Source: Calycina herbarum
Taxonomy: Eukaryota > Ascomycota > Leotiomycetes > Helotiales > Pezizellaceae
Assembly: GCA_001414485.1 (NCBI GenBank)
Contig: LLEY01000047.1
Location: 248,001 to 312,000, forward strand
Reading direction: 5' to 3'
Length of the DNA: 64,000 bases
Shown here: in pieces, positions 1 through 11,164 of the stretch
Layout: every line of letters begins with the position of its first letter
Numbering within the stretch: the stretch's first letter is position 1
The notes under the pieces: model-generated
What the model was told of the DNA's origin: nothing
The model's input: only the letters and a program-made list of their open reading frames with translations
Databases searched by the model: none
Program-made: the position numbers and the translations under genes

Positions 1-5
1 AGGAC

Positions 6-1421
6 ATGGCTTCCTTCAAACAATGGCTACACAACACTCCAATGGCAGCTTCAAAAATAGCTGTTGAGGGTATGTTTCATGGCCCACCTACCGTTTTACT
101 TGTTTCGATGCCTATCGCAGTCTGGAACGTTGTTGCTGCTGATCGGACTTGTGCTTTTCTCGGGTATGTAAACTCACACAACATGTCAACCGAATACCAG
201 CACCTTGTTGGCGGGATTTCACCTATTGGAAAAGCAGCAACCTTCAAAGAGCTTGAGGACGGCAAAATTCTTCTCGAGGCCCGTGAAGCAGCTTCCTCAA
301 CACCAGTCATGTTACGGCACGATATGATGCATCAAGAATCCGTCAGACCGATGGGTACTCCGAGTACAGTGAACCAAACTATTTACCCGGAACCTAGTTC
401 CTCTTCAGCTATTGCGGAACCAAAAGAAAATGTCGAGGATTCAGTTGAGATGCACGAGGCAGCAGAACAGCTTAAGGCCCTCAGTCACGTCCGCCATGTC
501 AGTCACGATAACCTTGCTAATGACCGAAATCATTCTCACATACCTTCAGAGGACTCACCTGGCCTGAGAAGCGCTCGTGAGGAATCTGCCTCTTCTCAGG
601 AACAAGGAGATTCCGGTGCCGAAGAACCATTGTACAATTCAGAATACAACTCCCCAGCCTCAGCCTCACGGCCGAAACCACGAAGATCCATACAAAAGCA
701 AGGCCCCAAGCAAGACACTCGATGCACACTGTGTAGCCATGCACCTTTCAAAGACTCCTCTTCCTTACGAAAGCACATCGCCGCCGCCCACACAAGACCG
801 TTCCCTTGCGCCTTTTCCTTTGCAGGTTGCACAAGTACATTTGGCTCCAAAAACGAATGGAAGCGACATATTGCCTCTCAACATCTTTGCTTAACCTATT
901 ATCGATGTTCATCCTGCCCCCAGAGCTCAGTAGAAGGAAAGGGTAATGAGTTCAATCGAAAAGATCTGTTCACTCAACATCTCCGAAGAATGCATGCCCC
1001 ATTTGCTATTAAGAAAGCCATTGTGAAAGGCGAAAGCAAGCTACAACAAGAATGGGAGTCGCATGTCAAGGAAATGCAAGCATCATGTCTGGTCATTCGA
1101 CGTCAACCACCCCAACGTTCTGCTTGCCCCAAACCTGATTGTGCGAACGTGTTCGAGGGCGCAGGTAGCTGGGATGACTGGACCGAACACGTTGGCCGAC
1201 ATATGGAGAAGGGAGAGGCTGGTCGATTAGGCGTGGACAGGCTACTCGCACGTTGGGCTCTTGAGCAAAATATCATTGAACGAAAAGAAGACGGCGAATA
1301 TAGACTCATCGGCACTGAACGGGAAGGAAATGCTGGCGGTTATTATTCCGACGGCAATGGTGTGACCAAAAAGGAGATGGATGAGAAGGGTGACAACGAG
1401 GGTATGATTCTTGATGCATAA
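6..1421 (+). CDS. C2H2 zinc-finger protein, probably 5'-partial
   Basis: Intronless frame of 471 codons. The first ATG lies 5 bases from the window edge and may be internal, because the first 100 residues already read like a folded domain rather than an N-terminus. A Ser/Glu-rich linker (about 110-235) leads to a cluster of C2H2-like fingers: one starting CTLCSHAPF with paired His (about 240-262), one with CAFSFAGC and the motif GSKNEWKRHIASQH (about 268-295), a third with CSSC and HLRRMH (about 300-330), and a last CPKPDC...HVGRH unit (about 375-400). This arrangement is familiar from fungal nuclear proteins of unknown targets. The finger spacing is irregular, so the number of zinc-binding units is uncertain. 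A DNA- or RNA-binding regulator is inferred; no target is visible. Confidence 0.8.
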   Translation: MASFKQWLHNTPMAASKIAVEGMFHGPPTVLLVSMPIAVWNVVAADRTCAFLGYVNSHNMSTEYQHLVGGISPIGKAATFKELEDGKILLEAREAASSTPVMLRHDMMHQESVRPMGTPSTVNQTIYPEPSSSSAIAEPKENVEDSVEMHEAAEQLKALSHVRHVSHDNLANDRNHSHIPSEDSPGLRSAREESASSQEQGDSGAEEPLYNSEYNSPASASRPKPRRSIQKQGPKQDTRCTLCSHAPFKDSSSLRKHIAAAHTRPFPCAFSFAGCTSTFGSKNEWKRHIASQHLCLTYYRCSSCPQSSVEGKGNEFNRKDLFTQHLRRMHAPFAIKKAIVKGESKLQQEWESHVKEMQASCLVIRRQPPQRSACPKPDCANVFEGAGSWDDWTEHVGRHMEKGEAGRLGVDRLLARWALEQNIIERKEDGEYRLIGTEREGNAGGYYSDGNGVTKKEMDEKGDNEGMILDA

Positions 1422-2645
1422 TGGTTCTGGGAAATTATTTTGAAAAAATAACATGGAAATGGGAAAATGGCGCAGGTATATCAAAGGGTGGTTTGATTTG
1501 GTTCATTGACGGATTGATTTTACCCTCTTGGGTCTGGCGTACAAAGTCTTCTTCCTTATCTTTTTTGTTTCGTAAGCAACAAGCAAGGTTTACTCTTTTT
1601 TCTTGTACATTTGTCGGTCTCTTGTGCTCTAGTTTAGCCGTCGTCTCGAATAAACCGTCGTCTCGAATAAACAAGTCTATGAAATGCTAGATTTCTTCTG
1701 CCAATGTTGCTGGTGGAATTATGTCACAACAACTGAATGACTTGAGAGTTAAGTGGTGCTAAGGGAGTAGTACTAGGGGTACATTCAAGTAAATTGTTGA
1801 ATTATTCTAAACACAACAATCAACTTCAAGTGCCCTAAAAAGTTGGAACAACGAGCTGGGTAGGCAACCTGGTGTGTTTACCGCCGCTTGCGAGGTTATT
1901 ACAAAATACAGCATGCGACAATATTGAGAGTAATATCATGGGTAAATCTCCAGCATACGATAAAAAAATTATTCTTGATACTGATATGATGCTACTTGGC
2001 CTACCCTACCTCGCACTTCTTTCATCTAAAAATGTACTTTCCCCTCTCCCAGAGCTATTTAGAACTTACTCCAAGGTCCATCCCTCTGTTTAATTCTCGA
2101 TCCTCTTTGCTTTCTCCATCTCAGGCCCACAAGTTCTAGCCAGCCTCTCGCTTAACCCCTCTGAATTCACCACACCACCTAACCCCAAACCACTTTCCCT
2201 CTTCTCGCCCAAAAAATATTAAAGAAAATTGCCAAAAAAAACTCCTTCAATACCCACTTTATAGCCTTTATATTTCCCACTTTTCTAGGCAGCGCATTTC
2301 AAACGACTCGTAGAAATGTACTTTTCTGAACCTGACAGGTAGCGCTTCGTTTTACCGAGTACTTTCTTAATAACCCATCTATGCTTTAACCAACCCGGCC
2401 ATGAGACCTTGTTAGCTGTTAGTGAGCATGTACTTATTTGGGTTGAAGTTTGTAGGGGCATGTGGGAAAGGGGTATTTTCCCTTGAGGTGAGAAGAGAAA
2501 TTAAATAGCTAATAGAATGGAAGGAATGTATGAAAGTCCAGCGATTTCAAAGCGAGAAGATTTCTCTTGGTGAGAGCTAGAATTTTCTTATCTTATTCTC
2601 CCAACCCGTTTCATACTATGAAACCCAAAGTTGAACTCTGATATA
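1422..2645. other. Intergenic stretch with a decayed inverted-repeat element relic
   Basis: No convincing gene. Around 1775-1895 there is a diverged half of the MITE found intact at 31883-32117 and 60653-60888: GCCCTAAAA, GGAACAACGAGCT and a right end reading TTTACCGCCGCTTGCGAG are shared. The rest is AT-rich with pyrimidine-rich tracts near 2090-2260. Confidence 0.45.
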
Positions 2646-2915
2646 TGCTTTATTCACCAATTGCGGAGTTAGCCAATCACGTTGCTACTTTATAGTATTT
2701 AGTAGTGAGTCTAATAAGCTAAGCTATTAAATGATATTATTCGAGTGTATTAGAATAATTAAATTACTTCATTCAAGTGTCGATTAATTTGAAAGAACAT
2801 AATATTGTTTAATAAGTTGGGTACTTATCCGAGTAGCGTTTAATTGATACGAATATCCTAAATTTAGAGTATGTCTAGGCAGAATTGGTCAATTATATAA
2901 TTGATGAATAAGGTA
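2646..2915. mobile_element. Tc1/mariner-like MITE (family A), copy 1
   Basis: A 270-bp AT-rich non-coding element. Its left end TGCTTTATTCACCAATT is mirrored by the reverse complement of the right end (TACCTTATTCATCAATT), and both ends abut TA (2644-2645 and 2916-2917). A second copy with the same ends and internal blocks (TTATCCGAGTAGC, GAGTATGTCTAGGCA) lies at 60960-61687. TA flanks and short size fit a non-autonomous Tc1/mariner-type element; no transposase of this family is in the window. Confidence 0.75.
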
Positions 2916-3706
2916 TACTAACTCTCGCATTTCCTCACAACGCGCCCGCACCCGCATCACCAAGCATCACCCTTTCCCAGAATCAAATCCCGACAGCTAG
3001 CTGTTCGTTGGCTCCTACTTCCATCTCACTCCCTTTAAAAGCACAGAAAACTCCTAGCTTTAACCTCCTAACCAACCACTTTCTCCCCTCCTAATTTCCC
3101 AACCCCAAAAGTTAAATCTGCCAACCAAGAAAATCCCAACATTCATCTACCCACACTCCCTCAAACTCCCATATAAACAAATCAAGCAAAAGATTCAATC
3201 ATTGCCTCTGTACACCCGTTCCAACAACTAATGCGCAAGACAGCCAAGGACTGTCCCCACCTTTCTCCAAAATGGACCAGAAGAACAAAGAACCAGATCT
3301 CTCAATTATTCCAACGATTTTGGGTTAATCGCTTCCGTTGTCCAAAGTTATTTCGGGAAATCGAAGTGTATGGAGAGCAATGACGGAAGCTCGTTAGCAC
3401 TTTGAACGAAAATCCCCGAGTCAAATGAGCACACTTGGAGAGATACAATTTACATTATTCTCGAGCATATTATCACAGAGACACGCACTGTTCTTGATCG
3501 ACTTCCGTAAATTAGATACGTTTTGCGTTTCGCTGCACTGCTAATACTTGACTAGCTACGTATCCACAAATCTACTCCAGTTCTGCTCCCCAATTTTGTT
3601 CATCGCCCTATCGAAATTGCAATTTTTGATTAGAGAACCTCCCCAACATGATATCTTTTGAAAATAAAAGCATCCACGAAATAGAGGAAACTCAACCAAG
3701 ACCAAT
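2916..3706. other. Intergenic, 3' flank of the zinc-knuckle gene
   Basis: AT-rich and then C-rich sequence with no plausible coding frame. Antisense frames entering from 3556 are shadows of the zinc-knuckle gene. Confidence 0.5.
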
Positions 3707-5637
3707 TTACCAACCGCCTGTGTTATCCCAACCACCCGAAGTTTCTTCAGCAGCAGCGACCGGAGCATTGTCCCAACCACCACTGGCCTCAACAACAACT
3801 TCAGTGTTGTCACCGCCAAATTCGCCACCACCGCCAAAGTTGTCACCACCACCTCCGAAGGTATCGCCGTTGGCATCACCAGAGAAACCGCCAGCGCCAT
3901 CCTCACCCATGCCCTCGTCACGAGGTGGCTCCTTGCAACGGACCTTGGTGTGACCCATTTGATCGCAATTGCTGCACTTGACGCGTGAGTAGTCACGGGG
4001 CTTTGGACACTCTCGACCGGTGTGACTATCAAAAGGGTTGTGTTAGTACATTTCCAATGTAGGCTCAAAACATTTTGAAATACAGGAGAGGTATAGAGGG
4101 TATGGGATATGAAACTTACCCTTCCTCGTCACAGTTACGGCAGATGATCTTACGCTCGTTGGTGCACTCCGACTTTCGATGACCCTCCTCACCACAGTTG
4201 TGACAAGTACCACCTCCACCACCACCACCCTGTGGGCAGTCCTTGCTGAAATGACCAACTGAAAAACGTTAGCATAGCGCAACAGAGGGAACAGAACAGA
4301 ATCAACATACTTTCATTGCATTTCTTGCACTCAACACCTTCAGCAGATCGTGGTTCGGGGCCTGTGACCATCAGCATCATATCTCAAATCAAGCAATGTC
4401 AAACATGTCTTACACTCCTTGCTGGAATGACCAGATTGCTTGCAGTTGCGGCACGCAAACTTATCCGGTCGTGGATTGGGGCAATCTCGCATACCTGGGA
4501 ACTTGTCAGTACGAAAGGTAGATTGAGGTTGAGGAAGTACTTACGATGTCCAACCTCCTCGCAGTTGTAGCATTTTACAATGGCCTTGTCGGCATTTTCT
4601 TGCTTCTCTTCCGGGCAACTCTTGAAAATGTGACCCAACTGATCACAATTGCTGCACTTTGGTAGACCACGGTCAACTGGAGTACCAGCATCAGCAAGTC
4701 GCTCCAAGTTCTCTTCAGGACTGCTTGGCCATGAGTCCTTCTCACGAGGACGCATTGGCTTGTCCGAAAGGCGCCAGGTGATTGAGTATTTCTTCTCCAG
4801 ATTGCCCTGAAGGTCCATGTTGGTGTAGGTCGTGGTCAGTTCCTTCTCAATGGCGATAAGGTAGACATTGATGTTCAAAGAACGGAAGGCTGTCTCAAGA
4901 GCAGGGTAGGTGAGTTCTGGACCGACTGCCTTGATGTATTTCCAGCCGGCTTCAATGACGTCGTCCATGTCGCGGTCATTGGCAGCCTCCTGGAGTTGCT
5001 CCCATGCAACTTCAGCAGGGACGTCTTCGACATCGGGATACTCAACCTTGCGTGGGTTCTCGCAGTCTTTGGCCATATGACCTAGGTATTTGCGTTAGTA
5101 GCTGCAGTTTTGAGACAAGATGGGTGACTTGCCTTCCTCCCTGCAGTTGTTGCACATCGCCGGTGGCTTGGTTGGGCAATCGACAGCCTAATTGTGATTA
5201 GCATCTTGATCTGATCAGATCAAGGGGAACTTACACGGTGACCAGTCTCCTCGCAAATTCGGCAAGTACCAGTGAACTCACGTAGAACCGCTGGGTTGGT
5301 GCAGTCCGCCTTCGCATGTCTTTGAGGATGTTAGCCAAGAGGTCTAAGATAATTGGATAATGGCAAAGACTTTCCCTTCCTCTCCACAGTTGAAGCAAGC
5401 GAATGGACCGCGGCCACCGCCACCGCCATCACCACCACCCTCACCTCCGAAATCGCCACCGCCCTCGCCTCCAAATTCAGCATTGCCGCCCGCGAACTCG
5501 TCTGCAACCTGGACGCTTCCTCCGCTGAACTCATCCGTGAGTTGGACATTTCCGCCACTGAATTCGTCGCCGCCGCCAGAAGCCTCCCAGCCTCCACCAC
5601 CACCTGCCGCCGAGTCTGGAACAGGATCCCAGGACAT
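3707..5637 (-). CDS. CCHC zinc-knuckle nucleic-acid-binding protein (CNBP/Gis2/Byr3 type)
   Basis: Eight exons: 5637-5375, 5319-5235, 5187-5133, 5081-4545, 4494-4414, 4361-4311, 4258-4120, 4025-3707. They sum to 510 codons in frame. Ten CX2CX4HX4C knuckles are visible, for example CRICEETGHRAVDC, CNNCREEGHMAKDC, CYNCEEVGHRMRDC and CHNCGEEGHRKSEC. Knuckles 1-3 precede a 150-residue non-knuckle segment and 4-10 follow it; both termini are Gly-rich with GGGGEFGGDN-like repeats. The family binds single-stranded nucleic acid and works in translation or RNA metabolism. Several introns fall inside a knuckle just before the His. Intron 3 (5132-5082) begins GC. Intron 1 (5374-5320) must begin GA to keep knuckle 1 intact; see findings. 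The knuckle count is higher than in yeast Gis2 (seven), so direct orthology is not claimed. Confidence 0.88.
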
Positions 5638-8600
5638 TGCGATGTTACTGGTGAGATTGGTTTTGTGGATGGGTTTATCAAAACCAGGCTGGAACAATGT
5701 GAAGTTAGCAATAGAGCGGTTGAATGAGAGTGAAGTGGAGTCTGTAATTGAAAATTGGAGGTGAACGTGAAGATTGCGTGTATCAGAAGAAGGTGAAGAA
5801 AAGGAAGGCGATGGGACGTGACAAGGTTCAGCTTCAAAATGAGGAAGCCGAGGCAAGATACCAAAGCTCAAGCTCAAGATCGACCAAGACCGTGTCTCGA
5901 GTCAAGAAGGTTGCAGAGGAAGAAAAAGAATTGCGCCGTCGTACTCGTGATAACGAATTGACAGCACTTCTTGATGGCGATGCTTGAGTGTGATCAATCG
6001 TGATGAAGTGCGAGATGATTCTTGGCTTAGCCTTGATGGCGAGAGCAAAGAGAGGTTGGGGTCGAGACGCGACGTGCGGCGACCAATCGATCTTTTGTTC
6101 GGCCTTGATGGCGTAAACAAGATGGGGATGAGGTAGAAGATGGGAAGAGTACCCGCAGTTGGGAAGACTCGAAGGGTTGTGGATGTGTCGCAATTGAGCA
6201 ATGCGGAAGAGGAGTGAGGGCGCGAGGCTTACCTGAACTTGACTCTTGTTCGTACTTGCTCAAAAGGTTGACGTGGCAATTGACTCGCGAGGGTGCACGA
6301 AATCAATGTTGCATCGAGGTTGATGAACTTGGAAGGTCGTCAAGTCGAAACTCGAAAGCCTTTTGAAGTCCTCAAGAAGGGTTGTTGTGCGAAGGAAGAA
6401 GAAGAAGAAGAAGAAGGTCAAGGCGGGGTGCCTTTTGTTGACGAAAGTGTCGCCGCTTTTTGGACCGCTCTTTCCTCATTTGCCGCAAATTGGGAAGACA
6501 AGCGCAGGCAAGAACGAAGGAGTAGGTATTGAACGCAAAAGCAGCGAAGCTGATAACACTGACCACCTGGGAACCACAACCTGAAGAGATACGGCGGCAG
6601 TAGATGGGACGGTGCAGGGGGGGGGGGGAGGCTCTCTTCAAAGTCGAGCTCAAGACAGCCCCCACAATGGAAGGCCAACTACCTATGTTGGCAACAGCCT
6701 TCCAATACAGCTCTCGTTGGCTCTTGCCGAAGAAGCATCGACAGGTGTATCACCACTTCCTTATACTAATTGCGAAATCTCCTTTTTTTTGTTGTTGAGG
6801 GGAAGACCCTTGGTCTAACTTCTCTAAGCCCATGCTTGGCCTTAGGAGGTTCTAGCAATAGCAATGGCTCCTGAATGGGCAATACCTATGGCTCAATGAC
6901 ATGGGACATTTCTATTCGCAACAGAAAGTTTGCCGGTTCGACGCCTTGTGACCCAGAAAGCGCCTTTTCTCCCCAACTTGTTGAGACAATTGCTGATACT
7001 TCTGCCTCTACAGGTCAGAAAAAGCACACCTCTTGGACTTGACGGAAACCGGCCGTAGCGCTACTAGAAGCAAACATTCTTGATAGCCACTTCAGGGGTT
7101 CTAGATTCGAGAAAAATAACTTGGATATCAAATTTGCCTTTGGACTCCATTCCTCCCGCGCTTCGAAACGACGGCGGTGGACCATAGCATGATTTTTGGC
7201 ATATGTTTTTATGAAGAATGGGTAACACCTTGGAGGAATGACCATGAAAGAGTCAAAGCATACTGAAAAGGGGCTTCTTGGGCGGCGGAACTGTGCCATG
7301 AGGTGCCGAACAATTAGCTTGATTGTGGGACAAGGGCTTGGACAATCGAGACCTATGAGCTCTGATTATCCCTCGTATCCTAAACTTTCTTGCACAATTG
7401 AATTGTTCTGAACCTTTAGGCACAGTTTGTTCTTGCCTAGATAGATGTATCGAAGAATGCCACGAATTCTTGGAAATATCGAAAATATGTTATGCCAACA
7501 TGCTTGGAGAACCACATACCGTGCATTGCATGAAAATTTCCAGGAGAATCAAGGAATTGATCTCCGTGATTCTGCTGGCCTTTCAAACAATGTCCCAGGC
7601 TCTCTGAGCCGTAGTGTTATTAGAGTTCTCAGAGAAGTGTATAAGGAAAATTGCGCCCACGTTTGTTGAACGGATCGTTGATGGTGGATATGGAGAGCGC
7701 AGTACCCGTCTGCAATAATTCTTCTGGCTTGGAGTTATCGACTTGATTGTTCTGTGGGTTGAGCTGATTTGCTTGGGAGTAATCAAACAATATCCAGTAG
7801 ATATACTCTTACTACTGGAATCTATCAACTGCTCTCATACACTCAGCTCAGCACACTTGCTCATAAAGAACCAAGTCCATTTTGCTCCACCTCAAACACC
7901 GGACATTATCCAAGTTGCAACACATCTTCCAGCGGAGATGGGTCTCAAACAAAAGGTCTTTCTCGCCCTGCTGTAGGAGGCTTCAGCCATTACCCTCCGT
8001 ACACCACTTCACTTGATTGAGCGGAGCAGTGCATGATAATTAAAGTATTGTTCGAGATGGTTTAGATTTCTCGATTCTCCTAAATTCTTTTGAATAGGAC
8101 CAGTAATTAGTCTCGATCTACCCAGGTAATGAGAAAAGAGAGGGTATACTCAGTACACAGAGCAATAGATCGAGTCTCTTACTATTATTCCCTTTCTCCT
8201 ACATGTTTGCGTATTGCATATCTTGTGAAGGATCCTCATACTTGTAATCATGATTCAGGATTGCTCTAGTGCACTGGATAGTTAAAGAATACAAGGAGAG
8301 GTTATTTGTTGATGTTCAGTGATGCTGTTCATCAATGTGATGTCTTCAACACGTCGTATTCATAACCGAGATTAAACCAGTTTCTTACAAAGCACAGCGG
8401 ATAAAAGCTTAATGTAGTAAATCCGAAGTAGTGCCATCGTACTTCCGTCGGTTAGGATACCCCACCAAACCCCCCATTTATGGAGTGACGTGCTGGTCTG
8501 GCGGGGTATTATGTTTAGTTTTCCGCAAGCTTTCAATTCCATTTCCTCAATTAACGCCGTGTGACTCGAATTATTTTATTTCAACTTCTTTGAAGCAGAT

Positions 8601-8666
8601 AAATAAACTTGAATTCTTCCAATTCAATCCTGCAAACCCATCTCCAACTTTCTAAATCTCTCCATC
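5638..8666. other. 3-kb stretch without a recognisable gene
   Basis: Upstream of the zinc-knuckle gene. A short Lys/Glu-rich frame at 5748-5987 (+) has coding-like composition but no homology I recognise. A poly-G run sits at 6618-6627 and GAA repeats near 6396-6417. From about 6610 to 8020 the + strand carries several frames of protein-like composition (for instance 7445-7669) broken by stops, which could be a decayed gene. Nothing in it identifies a family. Confidence 0.35.
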
Positions 8667-9828
8667 ATGTCTACAAAACCAGAAGGTCTCCCAGAAATGG
8701 AATACCGTTTCCTCGGCCGTTCAGGACTCCAAGTATCTGCTATTTCCCTCGGAGGATGGCTCACATACGGAGGACACGTTGAAAATGGTAATTTTTCCCC
8801 TCGATTCTTCAATTCAGTAACTAATTGATGATAGAAAACACATTCGCATGTATGAAAGCTGCCTACGATGTTGGAGTCAACTTCTTCGATTGCGCTGAGG
8901 GATATGCCGGCGGAGAATCTGAGAAAGTTATGGGACAGGCGATTAAAAAGTTTGGATGGAAGAGAAATGATCTTGTTATCTCTACAAAGGTAGGTTTAAA
9001 ATTCCGGATCTAATTCCTGGAAATAAAAAGAAGAAGAGGAAGCTAATTGAGATGTTGCAGATCTACTGGGGAGCAGCAAACGGAACCAATCGCGTGAACA
9101 ACGTCGGCCTTTCAAGAAAACACATCATCGAAGGAACCAACGCCTCCCTCGAACGTCTCGGTCTCGACTACGTAGACCTCATCTACGCCCATCGTTCAGA
9201 TAGAAACACCCCAATGGAAGAAGTAGTCCGCTCCTTCAACCACCTCATCAGCACAGGCAAAGCCTTCTACTGGGGAACATCGGAATGGGATGCCGACGAG
9301 ATCGCAGAAGCCTGGCGCATCGCCGATCGCCTCGGTCTCATCGGTCCCGTAATGGAACAACCAAACTACAACATGCTCGTGCGTCAAAAAGTAGAGAAAG
9401 AATTCGAGCACCTCTATGAATCCATCGGTCTTGGACTCACCACTTTCTCCCCGCTCAAAATCGGTATCCTGACGGGCAAATACAATGATGGAATTCCTAA
9501 GGATTCAAGATTGGGTGCTAGTAGTGATAATTTCGTGAAGGGATTCAATAAGAGTGTTGGTGATGAGAAGTGGGAGAAGGAAATTGAGATTGTGAGGAAG
9601 TTGAAGCCTGTTGCTGAGAAATTGGGGGTTACGCAGGCGACGCTTGCACTTGCCTGGGTGTTGAGGAATAAGAGAGTTAGTTCGGCGATTACGGGGGCGA
9701 GTAGACCGCAGCAGGTTTATGATAGTGTTTTGGCTTTTAAGGCTGTGAAGAAGTTGACTCCGGAGATTATTGAGGAGATTGATACTATCCTGGGAAACAA
9801 ACCTGCCGAGTTGGTTAGAAGATTTTAA
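8667..9828 (+). CDS. Aldo-keto reductase, voltage-gated K+ channel beta-subunit-like
   Basis: Three exons (8667-8787, 8835-8989, 9061-9828) give 347 residues, the usual length for a fungal AKR of the channel-beta/aryl-alcohol-dehydrogenase type. The TIM-barrel catalytic tetrad can be placed: Asp and Tyr in FFDCAEGYAGGESE, Lys in LVISTK and His in LIYAHRSD. The NADPH-binding C-terminal part reads ALAWVLRNKRVSSAITGASRP in two adjoining pieces. The family reduces aldehydes and ketones with NADPH in the cytosol; in animals the same fold is a potassium-channel subunit. The physiological substrate cannot be told. The start has a good context (TCCATCATGTC) and precedes the conserved RFLGRSGLQVS motif by 12 residues. 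Confidence 0.9.
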
Positions 9829-10079
9829 ATTTCTGGATGAGTGGGAGGTAAATTTTGATGGGGGTATTTGAGGATAGATGGTTTAGATCAATGAAAAGAA
9901 GCCTTGTACTCTTCCATTTGTCGCTTGCGATTCAAATCTGGCTCCCACAAACCCCAAGGTGCTTCAGTGTTAACCAGAACTTGCTTATCCACAGGTTGCA
10001 GTCAAGAAATATCTCCAGCCCTCCACCTTCCATTCTTGTTTTGTTCGGCTATTACTTCTTACTTATTTTTTACATCACC

Positions 10080-10960
10080 AAAGTATTTATTTTCATCTGA
10101 TACCTACCCACACATAAAATTGAGAATAACGAAAAAAGCGCGACCTCGATCTCACTCTTTACTTCATCAAGTCGTTTAAAATAAAGCTTTCATCTGAACT
10201 CATTTCATTGCGACATGCAGCAAAAGTCATATCAGTCCATCAGTTTACTGAAAATAAAACTAAATTCATCTGATGTACATTCGGTATTTCTGATAAATCG
10301 AGACATGTTGAAAAGTGCGATCTGCAACAAAGTCATATCAAGCCGTCGATTTACTTAAGTAAATAAATTCATCGGATCTCAAGTCATTATGGTTGAACAA
10401 CTGGGACATTTTCAGAAGTGCGACGTGCAACAAAACTATTAGCAGTTCGAATTTTGCTTTGTACTTATTTGGTTAATTTCGTCTGATCTCGATTCATTGC
10501 CCTTCAGAATCTGGGAAATTTTCAAAAGTGCGAGATGCAACAAAACTCCTCCTCTCAGTCTTCACTTCTCATACACCTCACTAAATATCTTAGAAAATCA
10601 AGTTCATCTGGTCGGCATAAACAATTCCACATCTCTAGGGCATTCTATGCAACAAAACTATTTCAAATTACAGCCTTTACTTTGTCAGTCCTTTCCTCTT
10701 CAATTTCCAGCTCACGATGTGGAACACAACCCATTCTGTCGGTCATCACTTCTTCTCTATTAATAATATAACTGGATTTCATCTGATCTGGTCAACTTAC
10801 TTGAAATTGTGTTTAAACTGCTAGGACAATTGGAAAACTGCGATGTGCAACAAAACTTTGAAAAAACAATATTCACTAGACTGATATGTCACCACGACCC
10901 TTTGATCTCATTGAATTACTCTGAATTTCGTTTCATTTCTGGGACAATTGCAAAAGGTTG
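10080..10960. repeat. Degenerate minisatellite, about 105-bp period
   Basis: A motif close to GTGCGANNTGCAACAAAACT recurs near 10208, 10317, 10421, 10528, 10640 (partial), 10715 (decayed) and 10838. Each is followed by TCATCTGATCT-like text and a GGGACAATTTTCAAAAG-like block. Spacing is about 104-124 bp. Copies are well diverged, so the array is old. It lies between the aldo-keto reductase and the membrane-protein gene and contains no credible ORF. Confidence 0.7.
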
Positions 10961-11164
10961 AAAGACGGTCTTCACGTCTTACTTTATACAATAATTGCAT
11001 TACCAAATTATATCCATCATAATACTAGGAAGTCCTACACATCCCAAAGAACCAAACTCCCAACCATAAAAAGACATTATCATTGCTCATAATTTTATAC
11101 CCAAGCCAACCTGATCAAGATCCACTCGACAATCCCAGTATCCACTTGTTCCAAGTTATCCAAT

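Noticed and set aside
5353..5764. Two overlapping plus-strand frames, one very Pro-rich
   Set aside because: Antisense of the Gly-rich N-terminus of the zinc-knuckle protein; poly-Pro is the complement of poly-Gly codons.
6880..6965. tRNA-like A and B boxes (TGGCTCAATGA, GGTTCGACGCC)
   Set aside because: T-stem and acceptor stem do not pair, so no cloverleaf can be drawn.
10080..10960. CRISPR-like array
   Set aside because: Eukaryotic context, diverged units about 105 bp apart and no uniform short repeats with unique spacers.
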